From an uncultured Verrucomicrobiales bacterium (lineage in GTDB: Bacteria; Verrucomicrobiota; Verrucomicrobiia; Verrucomicrobiales; Akkermansiaceae): DNA of 64,000 nt. Location: assembly GCA_937934595.1 (NCBI GenBank), contig CALGZA010000041.1, positions 1 through 64,000 on the forward strand, in the 5' to 3' direction. Under the pieces are notes generated by a model that did no database searches, had not been told where the DNA came from, and worked only from the letters and a program-made list of their open reading frames with translations. The position numbers and the translations under genes were made by a program. Shown one piece after another: positions 1-9,955 of the stretch. The stretch's first letter is position 1; each line of letters starts with the position of its first letter.

Positions 1-1
1 C

Positions 2-148
2 GACGGAGGCATCATCGGCAGCAAAGCCTTCCTCAAAGACACCATCCACCACCTAAAAGGCAACTACCTACACCCCAACCGCAAAAGCAACGGCAAAAAA
101 ATCCCCAACAAAAAACTAAAACTCTGGTCCCTGCGCCAACTCGAATGA
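2..148 (+). CDS. C-terminal end of a REP-associated tyrosine transposase (partial)
   Basis: Only the last 48 codons lie in the window, open from the left edge and ending in TGA at 146-148. The peptide starts DGGIIGSKAFLKD and ends LWSLRQLE. This resembles the C-terminus of Y1_Tnp/RAYT transposases, where a DG-x-x-GS-+-x-F-V segment is followed by a basic stretch and a final SLR-x-L. RAYT proteins are domesticated IS200/IS605-like HUH transposases that act on REP palindromes. The catalytic HUH and Tyr motifs would lie left of the window, so intactness cannot be judged. The call rests on a short C-terminal similarity from memory. Confidence 0.55.
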   Translation, partial: DGGIIGSKAFLKDTIHHLKGNYLHPNRKSNGKKIPNKKLKLWSLRQLE

Positions 149-336
149 AGGCAGCATCACTGAAGGATTCTCCTCGAGATGCAAACGCTTGACATGTCGC
201 AAATAAGCAAAAAACTGGCTTTAACACCATGATAATCAGCAAAGGCTGAACCAATCAAATAAAGTAATACAAAGCATGAACTCACAACAGTAAACCATCC
301 ACGCCCTAATCAAAAAAACTACTACTATAAAAAATC

Positions 337-379
337 GCTCCGGCGCTACAAGGATAAAAACCTTAGTGAGCACCGGAGC
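337..379 (-). terminator. Intrinsic terminator of the M29 aminopeptidase gene
   Basis: An 11-bp stem with one C-A mismatch is formed by 337-347 (GCTCCGGCGCT) and 369-379 (AGCACCGGAGC). A smaller AAGG/CCTT stem sits inside it at 350-353 and 361-364. Read on the minus strand, the hairpin begins 26 nt after the stop codon of the M29 gene and is followed at once by a T-run (six A on the + strand at 329-334). This is the classic Rho-independent layout. A REP palindrome linked to the nearby transposase remnant is the alternative, but the T-run favours a terminator. Confidence 0.75.
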
Positions 380-404
380 TAGTTCATCCCCCAATGAACA
401 ATCT

Positions 405-1667
405 TTATGACCTCATAGCGTTCTTAACGAACTCACTCGGTCTGAAATTTTCTATAATGATCTCAGTCCCTCCCGCCTTGTTCATCCTCACTTCACTGAT
501 ATTAAAGTTAGGAGTCTTATGAGGAGCAAACAAGATATCATCATGCGTACTATTTTCGTGAATTTTAAACATATCAGGGATAATGTCTCCACCCAAGTGA
601 TCATCCCTACCTGTAGCCAAATGGCAAGTCCCGATTACTTTTTCATCCTGAATATCAGAATAAGAAACCGGTAACACCTGGGTGCCAAAACCCAGCTCCC
701 CAATAGTACCAGTCATTGCATCATCTGCTAGCCGAGCATTGTGAGCATCAATAGTAGCTTGATTTCCCTCTATTAAAGATGACTTAACTATATTCCTATC
801 CGTAACAGTTAGCACTCCAAGCGTCCCATCGTCATACTTCATCGGAAACTCACCCCGTGCATCAGTAGGCACAAAATACACCTCTCCAGCAGGCAGATTA
901 GCTACATCAGGCTCTAATCCCTTACACAAACCCTGAGACTTCTGTGCTTCTTGACCATCCAGCCCTAGCCAAGCCGTTAAAACCCGTCCATCTTCTAAAG
1001 TAAAATCAACCTCTATAGAATCTGCCTTCGTCATTGCCGCCCTCATCTTCTCAGCATCTGCAGCCACCTGATTATAATCAACAGCTAGGCCAGATCCCAA
1101 TATAATATCATTCATACCATGCATAGTCGCTCCTCGGAACCCAAATTCCTTACACTTAGCTGTCAGAGGCGCCGTAGCACTCCAGTCTGTTATGCACAAA
1201 ACAATGTCATACTTCTTATAAATATCATCATCCAATGACAAATGATTGCCCGCAGAATCAAACACATCATCCTTCATATCAAGATTCGACCCACAGGTAC
1301 TATAATAAGCATACATCTCACCACCACTCATCCCCAACTTATCCATCACTCCATCTATAAACGGCTGATAGAAATGCTTCACTGCATTCTTTTGCACACC
1401 AAAAGCACCCTCATCTGTATCCAAAAATGCAAAATCCTTCATCCACCGCTGTGGATCATCGAAATCCGTCAAAATACAAACTCGACACCCCTGAGTAGGC
1501 TCAAAAACTGTTCCCAACAAACGAGTTACATCAAAATCAGGAAAAACCCTCTTCTCCGGATTCATCATAATATCATCACTAAGATAATCTACCTGGCTAT
1601 CAACCGTAGCCCCAACTGAACCTTCTGTATACTGCAATGGCATGGTCAAACTATAAGTCCATTTCAC
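405..1667 (-). CDS. M29-family (AmpS/aminopeptidase T-like) metallopeptidase
   Basis: A 420-residue cytoplasmic protein with no signal peptide. The C-terminal half carries the ligand motifs of M29 (thermophilic) aminopeptidases in order: PAGEV (Glu262), GELGFGT (Glu324), GTCHLATG (His349) and STHDD (His375, Asp377). These residues bind the two metal ions in AmpS-type enzymes, so the protein is predicted to release N-terminal amino acids. The N-terminal half (about 1-200) is a less conserved Rossmann-like domain, and overall length fits the family. An alternative start is the Met at residue 9. The gene stands alone and ends in a strong intrinsic terminator. Substrate preference cannot be read from the sequence. 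Confidence 0.72.
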   Translation of the reverse strand: MKWTYSLTMPLQYTEGSVGATVDSQVDYLSDDIMMNPEKRVFPDFDVTRLLGTVFEPTQGCRVCILTDFDDPQRWMKDFAFLDTDEGAFGVQKNAVKHFYQPFIDGVMDKLGMSGGEMYAYYSTCGSNLDMKDDVFDSAGNHLSLDDDIYKKYDIVLCITDWSATAPLTAKCKEFGFRGATMHGMNDIILGSGLAVDYNQVAADAEKMRAAMTKADSIEVDFTLEDGRVLTAWLGLDGQEAQKSQGLCKGLEPDVANLPAGEVYFVPTDARGEFPMKYDDGTLGVLTVTDRNIVKSSLIEGNQATIDAHNARLADDAMTGTIGELGFGTQVLPVSYSDIQDEKVIGTCHLATGRDDHLGGDIIPDMFKIHENSTHDDILFAPHKTPNFNISEVRMNKAGGTEIIIENFRPSEFVKNAMRS

Positions 1668-1822
1668 ATCACAGCAAGTGACTTTTTAAACAACATCACA
1701 CAAATACTCTTCATCACTACCTTATAAGCCATTAGAGATAGTCAATTAAAATTAAATTATGCTTCACTTATGAAAAAATATATTTTATATTTCTTTAACT
1801 CTAATCAATATAAATAAAAATT

Positions 1823-2470
1823 ATGGCCACCCTAAAAGAACCTCGTAAGCAACAAATAAAAGTCAATGAGAAGCAGATGGAAATCTCTAAAGGCTCTCTG
1901 AACGGTGCAGCGCCTATAACAGATGACTTTGAAGGTAAACTAGTCGCAGCTCAACACAAACTTGAACAACTCCAATATCAACAAGAACTTATAGAGCAAC
2001 AAAAAGCAGAACTCGAAGAACTCACTAAAAGAAAAGAAGATTTTCTAGACGGCCAAGTCAACATGACTGAACGACTATCAGGATGTCTAACTTCCATCGA
2101 TCGCTCCATTTACGATATGCGCCAAGACCTAGAAGACCTAGAGCAAACTCGCAAATGCTTCGCCGAGCACCAACAAAAAATCGACAGTATCAACCCAGAC
2201 TCATGGTCACGCGAACAACTTCAAAAAGAACTCAGTAAGGCAATCTCCTTACTAGACCACGCAGAAGACGAATACGACGAAGCCATAACATACTTCGCTA
2301 ATAGCTCACACTCAAACATCTTCGGAAACACCAAGAAAACATCCAAAATATCAGGCAAATTATACGGCGCTCAAAGTGAGTTCACCACCCACTTCAGACA
2401 AGGCCTCGCATTCAACCTACCCATAGTAATTCTCGGCTCACTTGCCATCATACTATTCCTCACAAGATAA
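1823..2470 (+). CDS. Coiled-coil protein with a C-terminal membrane anchor
   Basis: A 215-residue protein that I do not recognise. Residues about 35-125 are rich in Glu, Gln, Lys and Leu and look like a long coiled coil. Residues about 197-214 (NLPIVILGSLAIILFLTR) form one hydrophobic segment ending at the stop codon, so the protein is tail-anchored with its bulk in the cytoplasm. There is no signal peptide or catalytic motif. A second, smaller protein of the same design starts 31 nt downstream on the same strand, so the two are probably co-transcribed and may interact. The upstream region 1740-1820 is AT-rich and may hold the promoter. No Shine-Dalgarno sequence precedes the ATG. Confidence 0.65.
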   Translation: MATLKEPRKQQIKVNEKQMEISKGSLNGAAPITDDFEGKLVAAQHKLEQLQYQQELIEQQKAELEELTKRKEDFLDGQVNMTERLSGCLTSIDRSIYDMRQDLEDLEQTRKCFAEHQQKIDSINPDSWSREQLQKELSKAISLLDHAEDEYDEAITYFANSSHSNIFGNTKKTSKISGKLYGAQSEFTTHFRQGLAFNLPIVILGSLAIILFLTR

Positions 2471-2501
2471 AAATTACCAAACAACATGCCTCCCCCGGAC
2501 A

Positions 2502-2822
2502 ATGGCTAAGCAACTCATTTTACCAGAACTCGAAAACCTCACTGAAGCGAACGAACAAGTCATCAGCGAAATCGAATCGCTAAGACACTTCATTGAAAAC
2601 GAACCTACCAAGCGCCGCGAAGCTGAAATCGAGCGCATGCAAACCCTACCCGCCCCAGAAGAAATAACCATCGCCAGACGTCAAAGAGAATTTTTCGACC
2701 GCCTCAGCAGAGGTGAACTCAAAAATGAACACAGACACCAAGCTCAAAATGGTGCCATCTTCATCATCCTATCAGTCTGTATCATAGGCGTATGCCTCTG
2801 GATCTACCGCTTCATCTCCTAG
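2502..2822 (+). CDS. Small tail-anchored coiled-coil protein
   Basis: A 106-residue protein starting at ATG 2502 (MAKQLILPELENL). An in-frame start at 2442 would overlap the upstream gene, and the ATG at 2486 runs quickly into a stop. Residues about 10-45 are a Glu/Asn/Ile-rich predicted helix or coiled coil, followed by a charged region. Residues about 85-102 (AIFIILSVCIIGVCLWIY) form a single membrane segment close to the C-terminus. The architecture copies the upstream gene on a smaller scale. I see no similarity to a named family. Loss of the pair's partner or of the anchor would argue against a shared complex. Confidence 0.6.
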   Translation: MAKQLILPELENLTEANEQVISEIESLRHFIENEPTKRREAEIERMQTLPAPEEITIARRQREFFDRLSRGELKNEHRHQAQNGAIFIILSVCIIGVCLWIYRFIS

Positions 2823-2838
2823 CACTGAAGCCCCTCCT

Positions 2839-3291
2839 CTATTTCCCCTCCTCACTCTCATCAGACTCATCCTTCTTCCTATTAAGAAGTAATCCTCGTG
2901 TAACGAGTCCAGCCCCCGCTGCTATCAAACAAAATATCAGCAAGAAACTAGACGTCTTCATGTCCATCCTAAATTGAATCCTACTCACCATTTCTATCAC
3001 CAGCATCAACAAACCTCCCCCAGCTAACCACCAACCCCATTGTCTAGAGGAATCATAAAACAATACTCCTATCCCAATTAAAAACGGCAAAAAAACGACT
3101 CCCATCGATGTCGTCTCAAGACCATTTCTACCGCCTCCTATTACACGACTAAAAGCACCATATTGACCAGCCGTCACATGTACAGAATCCATAAAAAAAT
3201 ACAGCCCTGCTATTAGCAACGCTATACCACCTAAAAAATATCCATCACCACCTTCTTGTCCGCCAGGTTTCATAAAACATACCTTAAACAC
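2839..3291 (-). CDS. Small multi-pass membrane protein of unknown function
   Basis: About 144-150 residues; the Met at residue 7 (MKPGGQEGG, start at 3273) is an equally good start. Four hydrophobic stretches suggest four membrane helices, beginning at YFLGGIALLIAGLYFFMDSV and ending before a highly charged tail (NRKKDESDESEEGK) that should face the cytoplasm. The protein converges with the coiled-coil pair, with only 16 nt between stop codons. No family is recognised. Its Gly- and Val-rich composition fits a real minus-strand gene in this strand-skewed sequence. Confidence 0.55.
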   Translation of the reverse strand: MFKVCFMKPGGQEGGDGYFLGGIALLIAGLYFFMDSVHVTAGQYGAFSRVIGGGRNGLETTSMGVVFLPFLIGIGVLFYDSSRQWGWWLAGGGLLMLVIEMVSRIQFRMDMKTSSFLLIFCLIAAGAGLVTRGLLLNRKKDESDESEEGK

Positions 3292-3347
3292 ATACTCATA
3301 CCGTGTAAATGAGATAGTGATTGCAACACTTCAGCAAGAACAGCACA

Positions 3348-4643
3348 CTACTTCACATATCGATACATCGCAGTAGTTTCACCTAGTATCTCTAAAATAA
3401 CCTCCCTCTCCTTAGACTGCAAATGACCAAAACCCTTCACAGGATCATCAGCACTCAAAATCTCATGCAACCGGACAAAAATCAGACCCTTAATAACTTC
3501 AGGTAAAGCCAAAAAAGCCTTACTATGAATCATATAAGAACACCTATACTTAAACATCCGCCCATACAACCTTAGCTTCCTCAAATGCTTCCCAGACTTA
3601 CTTTTCTTAGCACCAGCCATAAAACTCTTCTTAAAAGCCTTCCCTCCCTCAACACCAGATCCTCCTATATCCGCCTCACCACTAAATAATAAAGCCGCCA
3701 CAACATCCTCAGCCCCCCGCTTAGCAGCCTTGAAAGAAGCCCCTGATCCACCACCCCTCATATCGCTAACAGCCAACGCTTTCTCCAAATACAAAGAACG
3801 CTGATAAACCATCTTCACCTCCACCATCAGCGAATGTATCTTACACTGATGCTCTAGAACCATCAGTGCCGCTACATCACTCGTCCCCCTCGGATAACGA
3901 CTTAACTCTACCCTCCCCCCCAGATCACCAAGCTTAGATAATCCTGAATTCCCATTAAAATCATTCCCCATGTGAGTCAGCCCACTCCAGTTACCCGTCA
4001 CATACCAACCTCCCCAGCGCTTATCAACGGCAGTCGTATCATCCACATAATGGCTCCCCCTCTTAAAATCTACCTCACCACTCTTATCTGTAAACACTGA
4101 ACGAACTAACAGCCCAGGAACATCACCAGTCACAGAGCTCACATGACAACTCAAACAAGACTTTCTCCTCACCACCTCATAACCCACCTCTCTAACAGAA
4201 CCAGCATCCCCATCAGCTAAAGGCTTCACTAAATAAAACACCAGCCCCAGCTTTTCATCATGCGTGATCACCTCCAAGTCACCACCTGGAACATAACCTA
4301 CATACACCGAATCAGAAAAATAAATCGCGCGCGGATACCTCGGAAAAATACGCCCCTTCTGAGCGCTAGTCTTAGAATAAACCATACACTGAGAATCCAT
4401 AGGAACATCCAGTTCCCTGAGAACAGACTTCAAAAATTCCAAATCACCACCATAAGCACGCTCACGCCTAAAACCCTTTTCAGACATCTTACTCACAACG
4501 TTCGCCGCCCTACTATCACTATAACGTATCGGCCCAAGCTCAAAAAAATCAACCGCCAGCAAAAATGCACCACAATAACAGAAAAAGAACACAGCCAAAA
4601 AAGCCCTGCACCTCATCCCAATGTAAGCATTAAAACAATTCAT
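3348..4643 (-). CDS. Secreted mono-haem cytochrome c-like protein
   Basis: A 431-residue protein with an N-terminal signal or anchor (hydrophobic residues about 14-31). It has one haem c attachment motif, CLSCH at 163-167. Flanking blocks RAIYFSDSVYVGYVPGGDLE (about 105-124), the VPGLLVRSVF block after the haem site and KRWGGWYVTG (208-217) followed by HMGN (224-227) resemble a protein family I know from planctomycetes and verrucomicrobia. In that family the haem motif is embedded in a conserved globular domain rather than a small cytochrome fold. His or Met of HMGN is a possible distal haem ligand. Function is unknown; periplasmic electron transfer or peroxidase-like chemistry is inferred. 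The C-terminal 200 residues are Lys/Gly-rich and less conserved. No cytochrome maturation genes are nearby. Confidence 0.65.
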   Translation of the reverse strand: MNCFNAYIGMRCRAFLAVFFFCYCGAFLLAVDFFELGPIRYSDSRAANVVSKMSEKGFRRERAYGGDLEFLKSVLRELDVPMDSQCMVYSKTSAQKGRIFPRYPRAIYFSDSVYVGYVPGGDLEVITHDEKLGLVFYLVKPLADGDAGSVREVGYEVVRRKSCLSCHVSSVTGDVPGLLVRSVFTDKSGEVDFKRGSHYVDDTTAVDKRWGGWYVTGNWSGLTHMGNDFNGNSGLSKLGDLGGRVELSRYPRGTSDVAALMVLEHQCKIHSLMVEVKMVYQRSLYLEKALAVSDMRGGGSGASFKAAKRGAEDVVAALLFSGEADIGGSGVEGGKAFKKSFMAGAKKSKSGKHLRKLRLYGRMFKYRCSYMIHSKAFLALPEVIKGLIFVRLHEILSADDPVKGFGHLQSKEREVILEILGETTAMYRYVK

Positions 4644-4676
4644 CTTTAATCAACAACTCAATAACACAACACTCCA

Positions 4677-5810
<1,134 letters not shown>

Positions 5811-5996
5811 CTACCACCACCACCCAACATTGAGAATACTTTTCAGCACAAAAAATCCCCGCCCCACCTCACAATGTCAAAACTAACTAAAATCAATCTC
5901 ATCAACAACCAAAACTCTCCTTCTTCCTAAGCAAGATAACAGTCCCAAATAATAACTACATCATACACCTCTCAACACAAAAAAACACCTTAAACC

Positions 5997-6617
5997 TCAC
6001 TCCATATACCCTCCCACCAAAGGCTCCAAAGCCTCCTCCAGCAGCCCCAGATAAACATCCCGCGGCACCTCATAACCACCAAACTGCCGTAAATGCTCAG
6101 TCATCCACTGAGTGTCCAAAAGCACCACCCCCTCATCACGTAACCACTGAACCAAATGCACTAAAGCTATCTTACTAGCATCCGTTTTACGGCTAAACAT
6201 ACTCTCACCAAAAAAAGCATTCCCCAGCCTCACACCATACAATCCACCCTGCAGCCCCTCCTCATCCCAACACTCAAAAGAATGACCAAAACCCAACTCA
6301 TACAAACCCACATAACTATCCTTTATCACAGGATCAATCCAAGTCTCATCCCTATCAGAACAACCATCCATCACCTCCCTAAACGCAGTATTATGACGCA
6401 CCTCAAAGGCCTCCTTCCTCAAGGACTTCCTCAGACCACGTGGAACGTGAAACCTCTCATCAAGCGGAATCACCCCCCTCTCAACCGGAGAAAACCACAA
6501 CAACTCACCACCATCTGCCATCGGGAAAACTCCCTCAGCATAAGCACCTAAAAGAATATGTGGTTCTAACTTATCCATAGTATAACTCATTAAACACCGA
6601 CTCATCAAACTAATCAA
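5997..6617 (-). CDS. aat: Leucyl/phenylalanyl-tRNA--protein transferase
   Basis: A protein of up to 206 residues that transfers Leu or Phe from aminoacyl-tRNA to the N-terminus of proteins with N-terminal Arg or Lys, feeding them into the ClpS/ClpAP N-degron pathway. Family blocks are clear: AYAEGVFPM, LLWFSPVERGVIPLD, GLYGVRLGNAFFGESMFSR, DASKIALVHL and LLDTQWMTEHLRQFGG. The conserved match begins at MDKLEP (Met14, start 6578), so the first 13 residues may not be translated. The gene is divergent from apt, with starts about 70-110 nt apart, so the two probably share a promoter region. Confidence 0.94.
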   Translation of the reverse strand: MISLMSRCLMSYTMDKLEPHILLGAYAEGVFPMADGGELLWFSPVERGVIPLDERFHVPRGLRKSLRKEAFEVRHNTAFREVMDGCSDRDETWIDPVIKDSYVGLYELGFGHSFECWDEEGLQGGLYGVRLGNAFFGESMFSRKTDASKIALVHLVQWLRDEGVVLLDTQWMTEHLRQFGGYEVPRDVYLGLLEEALEPLVGGYME

Positions 6618-6686
6618 CCCAGATTTCTATTCCTGAACTCATATTTTACGTGCAATATGGGTGGAATACGCTTCTATATTCTACAC

Positions 6687-7202
6687 ATGCCAGAAAGACT
6701 TATATCAGCCATCCGTGACATCCCAGACTTCCCAAAAAAAGGAATTCTATTCAAAGACATCAGCCCCATACTCTCAGACCCTTCACTCCTACAGCTCGCC
6801 ATAGACTTACTCACTGACACCGTCAAAGATAAACAAATAGATAAAGTAGTCGGCATAGATGCCCGCGGCTTCATCTTCGCTGCTCCAGTCGCACTCAAAC
6901 TCAAAGCAGGATTCATACCCGTCAGAAAAGAAGGTAAACTACCCTGGAAAACCTTCAACGAGGCATACACTCTCGAATACGGAAAAAATACCGTCGAAAT
7001 CCACCAAGACGCTATTACCCCCGGTGACAACGTCCTCCTCATAGACGACCTCCTAGCTACCGGAGGAACAGCCTGCGCAGCCGTAAAACTCATAAACAAA
7101 CTCGGCGCTAACCTCATCAATGTATCATTCCTCATCGAACTAGATGAACTCAAAGGAAGAAACAAAATCGACGCCCCAGTCACATCAATCATTCATTACT
7201 AA
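6687..7202 (+). CDS. apt: Adenine phosphoribosyltransferase
   Basis: A 171-residue purine salvage enzyme that converts adenine and PRPP to AMP and pyrophosphate. The start at 6687 (MPERLISAIRDIPDFPKKG) gives the usual length; an in-frame ATG at 6657 would add ten residues with no family match. The PRPP loop VLLIDDLLATGGTACAA, the ARGFIFAAPVALKLKAGF block and the VRKEGKLPW flexible-loop motif are all present. It is followed after 32 nt by pgi in the same direction. No Shine-Dalgarno sequence is present. Confidence 0.96.
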   Translation: MPERLISAIRDIPDFPKKGILFKDISPILSDPSLLQLAIDLLTDTVKDKQIDKVVGIDARGFIFAAPVALKLKAGFIPVRKEGKLPWKTFNEAYTLEYGKNTVEIHQDAITPGDNVLLIDDLLATGGTACAAVKLINKLGANLINVSFLIELDELKGRNKIDAPVTSIIHY

Positions 7203-7234
7203 AAAAAAACATCTAAACCAAACCACACTAAACC

Positions 7235-8791
7235 ATGCCAAACTGGAAACAATACAACCAACTCCTCCGCTACCAAAAACTCAGATTCTCGCTCGATCTA
7301 TCACGCACGGACATAGAACAAAACTACATCCACTCCCTAAAACCACAAATCGATAAAGCATACCATGACCTCACCAAACTAGAAGCTGGCGAAATCGCTA
7401 ACCCCGATGAAAACAGAATGGTCGGTCACTACTGGCTCAGGAACCCAGAACTCGCGCCAAACCAAGAAATCAAATCACAAATCACACAGCCACTCGCACA
7501 ACTCAAAAAACTAGCTCACGACATCCATCACGGAAAAATAAAACCCCAAAACGGTGGATCATTCGAAAACCTCCTCGTCATAGGCATCGGCGGATCCGCT
7601 CTCGGCCCACAACTCGTCTACGATGCACTCGGAAATAACAGTAAACTCAAAACCTTCTTCCTCGACAACACAGACCCCCAAGGCTGTGACACAACACTCA
7701 AAAAAATCAACCAAGCATCCAGCCTCCGTAACACCCTCGCACTCGTCATCTCTAAATCAGGCGGAACCGCAGAAACGCGTAACGCCATGCTCGAGGCTCA
7801 GCACGCATACGAAGAAAAAGGACTCAACTTCGGCGCACACACCATCGCCATCACCGGCACTAACTCAAAGCTAGACCAATACGCAAAATCACACAACTTC
7901 ATCACCACACTACCCATGGAAGACTGGGTCGGCGGCAGATCCTCCATCATGTCCACAGTCGGGCTCGTTCCAGCAGCCCTGCAAGGTATAGACATAGACG
8001 CATTCCTCCTAGGAGCTAAAGAAATGGATCAACGCACACGCTCTCATAACACCGCCGACAACGCAGCCATGCAGCTCGCCATCGCATGGCACCACGCAGG
8101 TAACGGAAAAGGTGACAAAGACATGGTCGTCCTCCCATACAAAGACTCACTCGTGCTTTTCTCAAAATACCTCCAACAACTCGTCATGGAGTCACTCGGT
8201 AAAGAGCAAGACCTAGATGGCAACACCGTCAACCAAGGCATCGCAGTCTACGGTAACAAAGGATCCACTGACCAACACGCATACGTCCAACAACTCCGTG
8301 ACGGAGTCCATAACTTCTTCGCCACATTCATCGAAGTCAGAAAAGGCAGAGCAGGCAGCAGCATCGAAGTAGACTCAGTAAACACCAGCGCAGACTACCT
8401 ACAAGGATTCCTCCGCGGAACACGCTCAGCACTCTACCAGTCAGGCAGAAAATCAATCACCATCTCCATTCATGAAATCACCCCTCACTCCCTCGGCATG
8501 CTCATCGCTCTATTCGAAAGAGCCGTCACATTCTACGCATCACTCGTTAATATTAACGCATACCACCAACCAGGCGTTGAAGCCGGCAAAAAAGCCGCCG
8601 AAGACTTCCTTGACACTCTCAACCAAACTCGCGGCGCACTCACAGGCTGGCAAAAAACAGCCGATGACATTGCTGAAGCCATCAGCCATGACCCAGAAGA
8701 CGTCTACCACGCTCTCGTCCACCTAGCCGCTAACAATGAAGCCATTCAGAGCGAAGGCGCTAACCCCAGCGAAGACACATTCATGCTCTAG
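7235..8791 (+). CDS. pgi: Glucose-6-phosphate isomerase
   Basis: A 518-residue glycolytic enzyme that interconverts glucose-6-phosphate and fructose-6-phosphate. Evidence is the SIS-type phosphosugar-binding motif VIGIGGSALGPQLV, the ISKSGGTAET loop, the WVGGRSSIMSTVGL signature and the late region around VNINAYHQPGVEAGKKAA. The length is between the short (about 450) and long (about 550) bacterial forms. The GHYWLR block near residue 65 is seen in a PGI subgroup from several non-proteobacterial phyla (recollection). It lies between apt and the LptF/G-like gene on the + strand with short gaps, so co-transcription is likely. Confidence 0.96.
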   Translation: MPNWKQYNQLLRYQKLRFSLDLSRTDIEQNYIHSLKPQIDKAYHDLTKLEAGEIANPDENRMVGHYWLRNPELAPNQEIKSQITQPLAQLKKLAHDIHHGKIKPQNGGSFENLLVIGIGGSALGPQLVYDALGNNSKLKTFFLDNTDPQGCDTTLKKINQASSLRNTLALVISKSGGTAETRNAMLEAQHAYEEKGLNFGAHTIAITGTNSKLDQYAKSHNFITTLPMEDWVGGRSSIMSTVGLVPAALQGIDIDAFLLGAKEMDQRTRSHNTADNAAMQLAIAWHHAGNGKGDKDMVVLPYKDSLVLFSKYLQQLVMESLGKEQDLDGNTVNQGIAVYGNKGSTDQHAYVQQLRDGVHNFFATFIEVRKGRAGSSIEVDSVNTSADYLQGFLRGTRSALYQSGRKSITISIHEITPHSLGMLIALFERAVTFYASLVNINAYHQPGVEAGKKAAEDFLDTLNQTRGALTGWQKTADDIAEAISHDPEDVYHALVHLAANNEAIQSEGANPSEDTFML

Positions 8792-8821
8792 CAAGCCTCT
8801 TCTCTATACTAATAAAACCAA

Positions 8822-9922
8822 GTGCTCAGGTTCGACCGCTACATCGCAAAAAACATCTTCACTACGACGCTATTCGCCGTAGCGATACTCAGCGGCGTAT
8901 TCATGCTCGGAAACATCTTCAAAGAAGCACGCCCCCTCTTCGTAGGGAAGCACCCCTCCCCACTCCTCGTCCTAGAATTCATCATTAGTGTGCTCCCATT
9001 CTCACTAATGTTCACCATCCCATTCAGCTTCCTAGCTGCCGTCATGCTTGTCTTCGGCAGACTCTCCGCTGATAACGAAATCCTCTCCATGAGAATGTCA
9101 GGACAAGGACTTCTCCGTATCGCCCTCCCAGTATTCATCGTCGCAGCCATACTATCAGCATTCTGTTTCTGGCTAAACGTCGAAATTGCACCAAAAGCCA
9201 AATCCAGAGTCAAATCCCTCCTCTACGAAGCAGTAAAAGAAGACCCTAACAAATTCCTAGACCCAGGAGTCGTCCAGACACAACTCAAAGATAAACGTAT
9301 CTACGTCAGAGCCAGAAAAGGTAACACCCTCTTCGGCCTCCACATCCACGACATCGCAGCACTAGATAAAAACTTCGCATCAAACACATACATCTACGCA
9401 GAATCCGCACTCATCCATGTCGACATGGAAACCAACCAAATCAAACTAAAACTAAAAGACTCATTCATCTTCGCAAAAGACTCTAACGGAACCAGAACAC
9501 CCATCAAAGTAGCAGACGTAGACCCAGTCATATTCTCCTTTGATAACAAAAAGAAACGCCGCATAAAAGCCTCCTCCATGACCAACTCGGAAATAACAGC
9601 ATACCTCGCCACTAACCCAGAAATCTCCGATAAAAAAAGAGCCAAACTCACCAACGCCGTCACATCCAGACAATCATTCTCACTCGCATGCCTCGCATTC
9701 GCACTCGTCGGTGTTCCACTCGGCATCGGATCCCGCAGAAAAGAAACCTCCACCGGATTCATTCTCAGCCTAATCATCGGTCTAGGCTACTTCCTATTCC
9801 ACATCTTCGCAGGAAAAATAAAAGACAATACCAGCAACCTAGCAGAAATTCTTTTCTGGCTACCTAACCTCCTAGCACTCATAATAGCCATTTGGTTATT
9901 TAGAAAAGCCCGCTCAAAGTAA
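8822..9922 (+). CDS. LptF/LptG family lipopolysaccharide export permease
   Basis: A 366-residue inner-membrane protein of the YjgP/YjgQ family. With LptB and LptC these proteins extract LPS from the inner membrane and drive it along the periplasmic bridge. The N-terminus (LRFDRYIAKNIFTTTLFAVA) is typical. Three N-terminal helices lie in about 15-120, a periplasmic beta-jellyroll domain in about 130-260 and three C-terminal helices from about 280. The start is GTG at 8822. Only one such gene is present here, so LptF and LptG cannot be told apart; the partner must be elsewhere. Confidence 0.88.
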   Translation: MLRFDRYIAKNIFTTTLFAVAILSGVFMLGNIFKEARPLFVGKHPSPLLVLEFIISVLPFSLMFTIPFSFLAAVMLVFGRLSADNEILSMRMSGQGLLRIALPVFIVAAILSAFCFWLNVEIAPKAKSRVKSLLYEAVKEDPNKFLDPGVVQTQLKDKRIYVRARKGNTLFGLHIHDIAALDKNFASNTYIYAESALIHVDMETNQIKLKLKDSFIFAKDSNGTRTPIKVADVDPVIFSFDNKKKRRIKASSMTNSEITAYLATNPEISDKKRAKLTNAVTSRQSFSLACLAFALVGVPLGIGSRRKETSTGFILSLIIGLGYFLFHIFAGKIKDNTSNLAEILFWLPNLLALIIAIWLFRKARSK

Positions 9923-9955
9923 CATACAACAACTAAGCAAGAGATACTAATCCTG

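Noticed and set aside
337-379. REP palindrome linked to the transposase remnant
   Set aside because: A hairpin with a mismatch near a RAYT gene suggested a REP, but the T-run placed after it on the minus strand, 26 nt past a stop codon, fits an intrinsic terminator, and no second copy was seen in the window.
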